Shown here in pieces: positions 7,311-7,437 of a stretch of 7,437 bases of DNA. The notes under the pieces were generated by a model, which saw only the letters and a program-made list of their open reading frames with translations, was not told the origin of the DNA and ran no database searches. Every line of letters starts with the position of its first letter. Position 1 is the first letter of the stretch. This DNA comes from Candidatus Sodaliphilus limicaballi (lineage in GTDB: Bacteria > Bacteroidota > Bacteroidia > Bacteroidales > Muribaculaceae): contig JAGHSP010000044.1 of the NCBI GenBank assembly GCA_018065815.1, forward strand, positions 1 to 7,437, written 5' to 3'. The translations under genes and the position numbers were made by a program.

Positions 7311-7437
7311 CGTGCGATTAAGAACCTGAGCGAATAATATCCCGAGGTGGATTTTGTTTACCCCATGCACTTGAATCCCAACGTGCGCCGTCCCATCCAT
7401 GAGGTGTTTGGCGAAGATTTGAGCAATCTGGGTAACC
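7311..7437 (+). pseudogene. wecB: Continuation of the WecB-like epimerase after two in-frame stops (3' partial)
   Basis: Read in the same frame as the epimerase, the bases after the TGA give RAIKNLSE, then a TAA at 7335-7337, then YPEVDFVYPMHLNPNVRRP and on to the window end without further stops. The YPMHLNPNVR segment is the usual family sequence at this place. There is no frameshift: only two codons are wrong, each one base from a sense codon expected in homologues (TGC or TGT to TGA; CAA or a similar codon to TAA). The C-terminal part lies beyond the window, so whether it carries more lesions is not visible. It could be a true pseudogene or two base-call errors. Confidence 0.75.

Overview
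This window looks like an internal piece of a surface-polysaccharide (capsule or O-antigen-like) biosynthesis operon from a Bacteroidales bacterium (Prevotella, Muribaculaceae or Bacteroides relatives). That placement is an inference from the type of genes present, the moderate GC content, the near absence of Shine-Dalgarno sequences before starts, and tightly packed same-strand genes. No taxonomic marker gene is present. All six genes lie on the + strand with gaps of 2 to 12 bases, or a 17-base overlap, so one transcript is likely. There is no stretch over 300 bases without a gene, no internal promoter or terminator that I can support, and no RNA gene, insertion sequence or CRISPR array.

Layout: (1) 2-1807, a two-domain protein cut at its 5' end by the window edge: an N-terminal LicC-like sugar/alcohol-phosphate nucleotidyltransferase fused to a C-terminal fold-type I PLP enzyme resembling CobD/HisC. 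(2) 1820-2791, an ornithine cyclodeaminase/mu-crystallin family NAD(P)-binding protein, apparently lacking the family's catalytic Asp. (3) 2796-4067, a CDP-glycerol glycerophosphotransferase (TagB/TagF-like) family protein. (4) 4070-5527, a Wzx-type polysaccharide flippase. (5) 5511-6596, a membrane acyltransferase of the acyltransferase-3 (OafA-like) family. (6) 6606-7437, a non-hydrolysing UDP-GlcNAc 2-epimerase (WecB-like) interrupted by two in-frame stop codons 27 bases apart and running off the window end.

Working model (inference): the PLP domain of gene 1 makes a phosphorylated amino alcohol, for example ethanolamine phosphate from serine phosphate or serinol phosphate from dihydroxyacetone phosphate. 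Its nucleotidyltransferase domain activates this as a CDP derivative. Gene 3 then transfers the phospho-amino-alcohol onto a glycan. Gene 2 would make or modify the amine. Gene 4 exports the lipid-linked repeat unit, gene 5 O-acylates it, and gene 6 would supply UDP-ManNAc if functional. Genes 1-3 therefore form a candidate cassette for adding a positively charged phospho-amino-alcohol to a surface glycan. This is the most interesting content of the window. The broken epimerase is the clearest anomaly seen directly in the sequence. No glycosyltransferase, polymerase or initiating sugar-phosphate transferase is in the window, so the locus must extend beyond it.
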